From Actinomycetes bacterium (lineage in GTDB: Bacteria; Actinomycetota; Actinomycetes; Actinomycetales; Microbacteriaceae): DNA of 6,335 nt. The notes under the pieces are model-generated. The model had not been told where the DNA came from and ran no database searches. It was given only the letters and a program-made list of their open reading frames with translations. This document shows, one piece after another, positions 4,978-6,335 of this stretch. Every line of letters starts with the position of its first letter. Position 1 is the stretch's first letter. A program made the position numbers and the translations under genes. Location: positions 1 through 6,335 of the forward strand of contig JAEYAG010000197.1 of the NCBI GenBank assembly GCA_023451265.1, in the 5' to 3' direction.

Positions 4978-6012
4978 ATGTCGCCGACCCGCCCGGACCG
5001 CGCCACAGCGCAGCCCGAGTCGACGCAGCCCGAGTCCGCAGCGCAGCCCGAGTCGACCGCTCAGCCCGAGTCGATGCTCACGGTGCTCATCGCGTTCGGC
5101 GCGAACCTGCTCATCGCGATCGCCAAGACCGTCGCCGCCGTGCTGACCGGCGCCGCCAGCATGCTCGCCGAGGCGGCGCACTCGTGGGCCGACACCGGCA
5201 ACGAGGTCTTCCTCTACGTCGCCGCGCGGCGCGCGGTGCGCCCGCGCGACCCGCGGCATCCGGCCGGCTACGGTCGCGACGCCTACGTCTGGTCGCTGTT
5301 CGCAGCCTTCGGGCTCTTCGCCGTCGGCGCGGGAGTGTCGATCATGCACGGCATCCAGGAGCTGCTGCGTCCCGAACCCGCTGAGCTGTTCGGCGTCTCC
5401 TACGCCGTGCTGGGGGTGGCGTTCGTCCTCGAGGGCACCTCCTTCCTGCAGGCGCTGCGCCAGTCGCGGCGTCACGCGCGAGAGAGCCATCGCGACCTGC
5501 TGGACTATGTGATGGGCACGTCCGACCCGACGCTGCGCGCGGTGTTCTTCGAGGATGCCGCGGCGCTCATCGGCCTCGTTATCGCGTTCGCCGGCATCCT
5601 GCTGCACCAGATCACGGGGTCCGCCGTGCCCGACGCCGTCGGCTCGATCCTCGTGGGCGTGCTCCTCGCGGTCGTCGCCGTCGTGCTCATCCGGCAGAAC
5701 CGGCGGTTCCTCGTCGGGGTCGTGGTCGAGCCTGAGGTGCGCGCCGCCGCGGTGCAGCGGCTGCTCGCCCAGCCGGACATCGCCCAGATCACCTACCTGC
5801 ACATCGAGTACGTCGGCCCCGGCCGGGTCTTCCTCGTCGCGGCCGTCGACCTCGAGGGCGACACCCCCGAGCACACCGTCGCCGCGCGGCTGAATGCGAT
5901 CGAAGACGAACTGGCACGCAGCCCGCGGGTGGCATGGGCGGTGTTGACCCTGTCGCGCCCCGGCGCACCCGCGCTGGACCCGCAGCACCCCGCCGACCCG
6001 CTCGTGGGCTGA
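4978..6012 (+). CDS. Cation diffusion facilitator (CDF) metal transporter, SLC30A9-like
   Basis: This 344-residue inner-membrane protein exports divalent metals (typically Zn, or Mn, Fe, Co) by proton antiport. Six hydrophobic helices fall at about 33-57, 60-82, 101-125, 136-160, 186-212 and 216-238, followed by a cytoplasmic C-terminal domain at about 241-325. Helix 2 has the CDF metal-site motif HSWADTGN (H68, D72, N75). HPAGYGRDAYVWSLFAAFGL (94-113) is the family's conserved HPxGYGRxxYxW stretch. Helix 5 has FFEDAAALIG (190-199), the form seen in SLC30A9-like members in place of the classical HxxxD. Metal identity cannot be read from the sequence. The first 32 residues are an unusual tether with four QPES repeats. 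Start ATG 4978 is chosen from the TAACGT box 7 nt upstream; ATG 4972 is 1 nt from the box, and ATG 5074 would drop the repeats. Confidence 0.92.
   Translation: MSPTRPDRATAQPESTQPESAAQPESTAQPESMLTVLIAFGANLLIAIAKTVAAVLTGAASMLAEAAHSWADTGNEVFLYVAARRAVRPRDPRHPAGYGRDAYVWSLFAAFGLFAVGAGVSIMHGIQELLRPEPAELFGVSYAVLGVAFVLEGTSFLQALRQSRRHARESHRDLLDYVMGTSDPTLRAVFFEDAAALIGLVIAFAGILLHQITGSAVPDAVGSILVGVLLAVVAVVLIRQNRRFLVGVVVEPEVRAAAVQRLLAQPDIAQITYLHIEYVGPGRVFLVAAVDLEGDTPEHTVAARLNAIEDELARSPRVAWAVLTLSRPGAPALDPQHPADPLVG
5011..5072 (+). repeat. Four in-frame copies of CAGCCCGAGTC encoding QPES repeats
   Basis: The 11-mer CAGCCCGAGTC occurs exactly at 5011-5021, 5026-5036, 5044-5054 and 5062-5072, with start-to-start steps of 15, 18 and 18 bp. 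All steps are multiples of three, so gain or loss of a unit keeps the reading frame. The coded segment is the cytosolic N-terminal tail of the CDF transporter. Confidence 0.85.
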
Positions 6013-6029
6013 CGACACCGGTGGGGTCA

Positions 6030-6052
6030 GGGCGATATCGCCCGCGGCGGGC
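6030..6052 (+). terminator. Overlapping palindromes after the transporter gene, possible terminator
   Basis: GGGCGATATCGCCC (6030-6043) is a perfect 14-bp palindrome that can fold as a 5-bp stem with an ATAT loop. GCCCG-CGG-CGGGC (6040-6052) overlaps it and competes with it. They begin 17 bp after the transporter stop codon and lie just upstream of the rpsA -10 box. No T tract is present. Confidence 0.4.
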
Positions 6053-6062
6053 CCGCGATCTC

Positions 6063-6071
6063 TGATACCCT
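6063..6071 (+). promoter_or_regulatory. Extended -10 promoter for rpsA
   Basis: TGATACCCT combines an extended TGn element with a TACCCT -10 hexamer. Transcription would start near 6078 and give a 5' leader of about 150 nt. No clear -35 is seen at the usual distance, which an extended -10 can tolerate. Confidence 0.55.
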
Positions 6072-6130
6072 GGACTGTCACTCGTGTGGCTCTTCGCCGT
6101 GCAATCGTGACGCGCAATCCCTGACCGACC

Positions 6131-6193
6131 GCTCCGGCGGCGGCATCCGCTCGTCTTCGGACGGATGCCGAGGCGGCATCGCCGCGCCGGAGC
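6131..6193 (+). ncRNA. Structured 5' leader of rpsA with alternative pairings
   Basis: An outer stem pairs GCTCCGGCG (6131-6139) with 6185-6193, 9 bp perfect. Inside it, CGGCATC (6141-6147) pairs with GATGCCG (6164-6170) below a CGTC-UUCG-GACG cap (6152-6163), which has the very stable cUUCGg tetraloop; GGCG-GCAU-CGCC (6172-6183) forms a third arm. The result is a compact three-way junction. GATGCCG can instead pair with a second CGGCATC at 6174-6180 (7 bp, AGG loop), which excludes both inner arms' normal form. The structure ends 17 nt before the rpsA Shine-Dalgarno. Pairings are read directly; a regulatory role is inferred, possibly autogenous control by S1 as known in E. coli with a different leader. 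Confidence 0.6.
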
Positions 6194-6226
6194 CCGACAT
6201 CCAACCCAACAAGGACAACCCACTAC

Positions 6227-6335
6227 ATGACTACCGCAACGACCGCCCCGGCCACCAAGCAGGTCGCCATCAACGACATCGGATCTGCTGAGGACTTCCT
6301 GGCCGCGGTCGAGAAGACCCTGAAGTTCTTCAACG
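6227..6335 (+). CDS. rpsA: 30S ribosomal protein S1, N-terminal 36 codons (3' end outside window)
   Basis: S1 is the largest small-subunit protein and, through repeated OB-fold S1 domains, holds and unfolds mRNA for initiation. Only the N-terminal leader is present: MTTATTAPATKQVAINDIGS followed by a helix AEDFLAAVEKTLKFFN. This is the highly conserved start of actinobacterial S1 (xxQVAINDIGSxEDFLAAVxxTIKxFN), seen just before the first S1 domain. AAGGA at 6211-6215 is the likely Shine-Dalgarno, 11 nt before ATG, a rather long spacing. The segment between the upstream hairpin and the ATG is A/C-rich and unstructured. Codon choice is strongly biased to C/G-ending codons, as expected for a highly expressed ribosomal gene. 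Confidence 0.93.
   Translation, partial: MTTATTAPATKQVAINDIGSAEDFLAAVEKTLKFFN

Noticed and set aside
4909..6204. 431-codon open frame on the minus strand opposite the cation transporter
   Set aside because: The product is His/Arg/Gly-rich with no domain, and the plus strand encodes a clear CDF transporter with conserved motifs. It also covers the rpsA promoter and leader.

Overview
This 6.3-kb window reads as chromosome of a high-GC actinobacterium, most likely Microbacteriaceae and probably Microbacterium. The evidence is the strongly GC-biased third codon positions, the partial rpsA N-terminus (MTTATTAPATKQ...), stem-loop terminators without U tracts, and several genes whose ATG sits 6-7 nt after a TAnnnT -10 box, the layout of leaderless actinobacterial mRNAs. 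The content is mostly ordinary core or conserved-accessory genome. I see no phage, insertion sequence, CRISPR, tRNA or rRNA, and no multi-gene defence system. The novelty is mainly in non-coding structure.

Layout. Positions 3-431 (+) hold the C-terminal part of trpD (tryptophan biosynthesis). A perfect 15-bp palindrome follows its stop codon. A small two-helix membrane protein (533-1027, +) comes next; it resembles a family that databases often mislabel 'aromatic ring-opening dioxygenase LigA'. A perfect 14-bp-stem hairpin (1035-1066) ends that unit. A HhH + PHP metal-dependent phosphoesterase (1080-2066, +) converges on a stand-alone 5'-3' exonuclease of the FEN/Pol I N-terminal type (2233-3156, -). 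The 166-bp space between them carries two copies of a 74-bp-period direct repeat.

Upstream of the exonuclease on the minus strand are two overlapping lipoprotein genes (3935-4450 and 3195-3941). They are translationally coupled, and both proteins end in a cysteine. Diverging from them is a UPF0225/YchJ-like SEC-C protein (4514-4942, +), followed by a cation diffusion facilitator metal transporter (4978-6012, +). The 63-bp divergent promoter region contains an exact DnaA-box sequence. The window closes with an extended -10 promoter, a roughly 150-nt highly structured leader, and the first 36 codons of rpsA (ribosomal protein S1).

How they work together. No single pathway links the genes. The PHP protein and exonuclease are both nucleic-acid or phosphoester enzymes but face each other, so they are not co-transcribed. 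The lipoprotein pair is the clearest functional unit. The most interesting items are the rpsA leader, which has two mutually exclusive pairings for one segment, the intergenic repeat pair, the exact DnaA box in a promoter, and the FadR/GntR-like palindrome after trpD.
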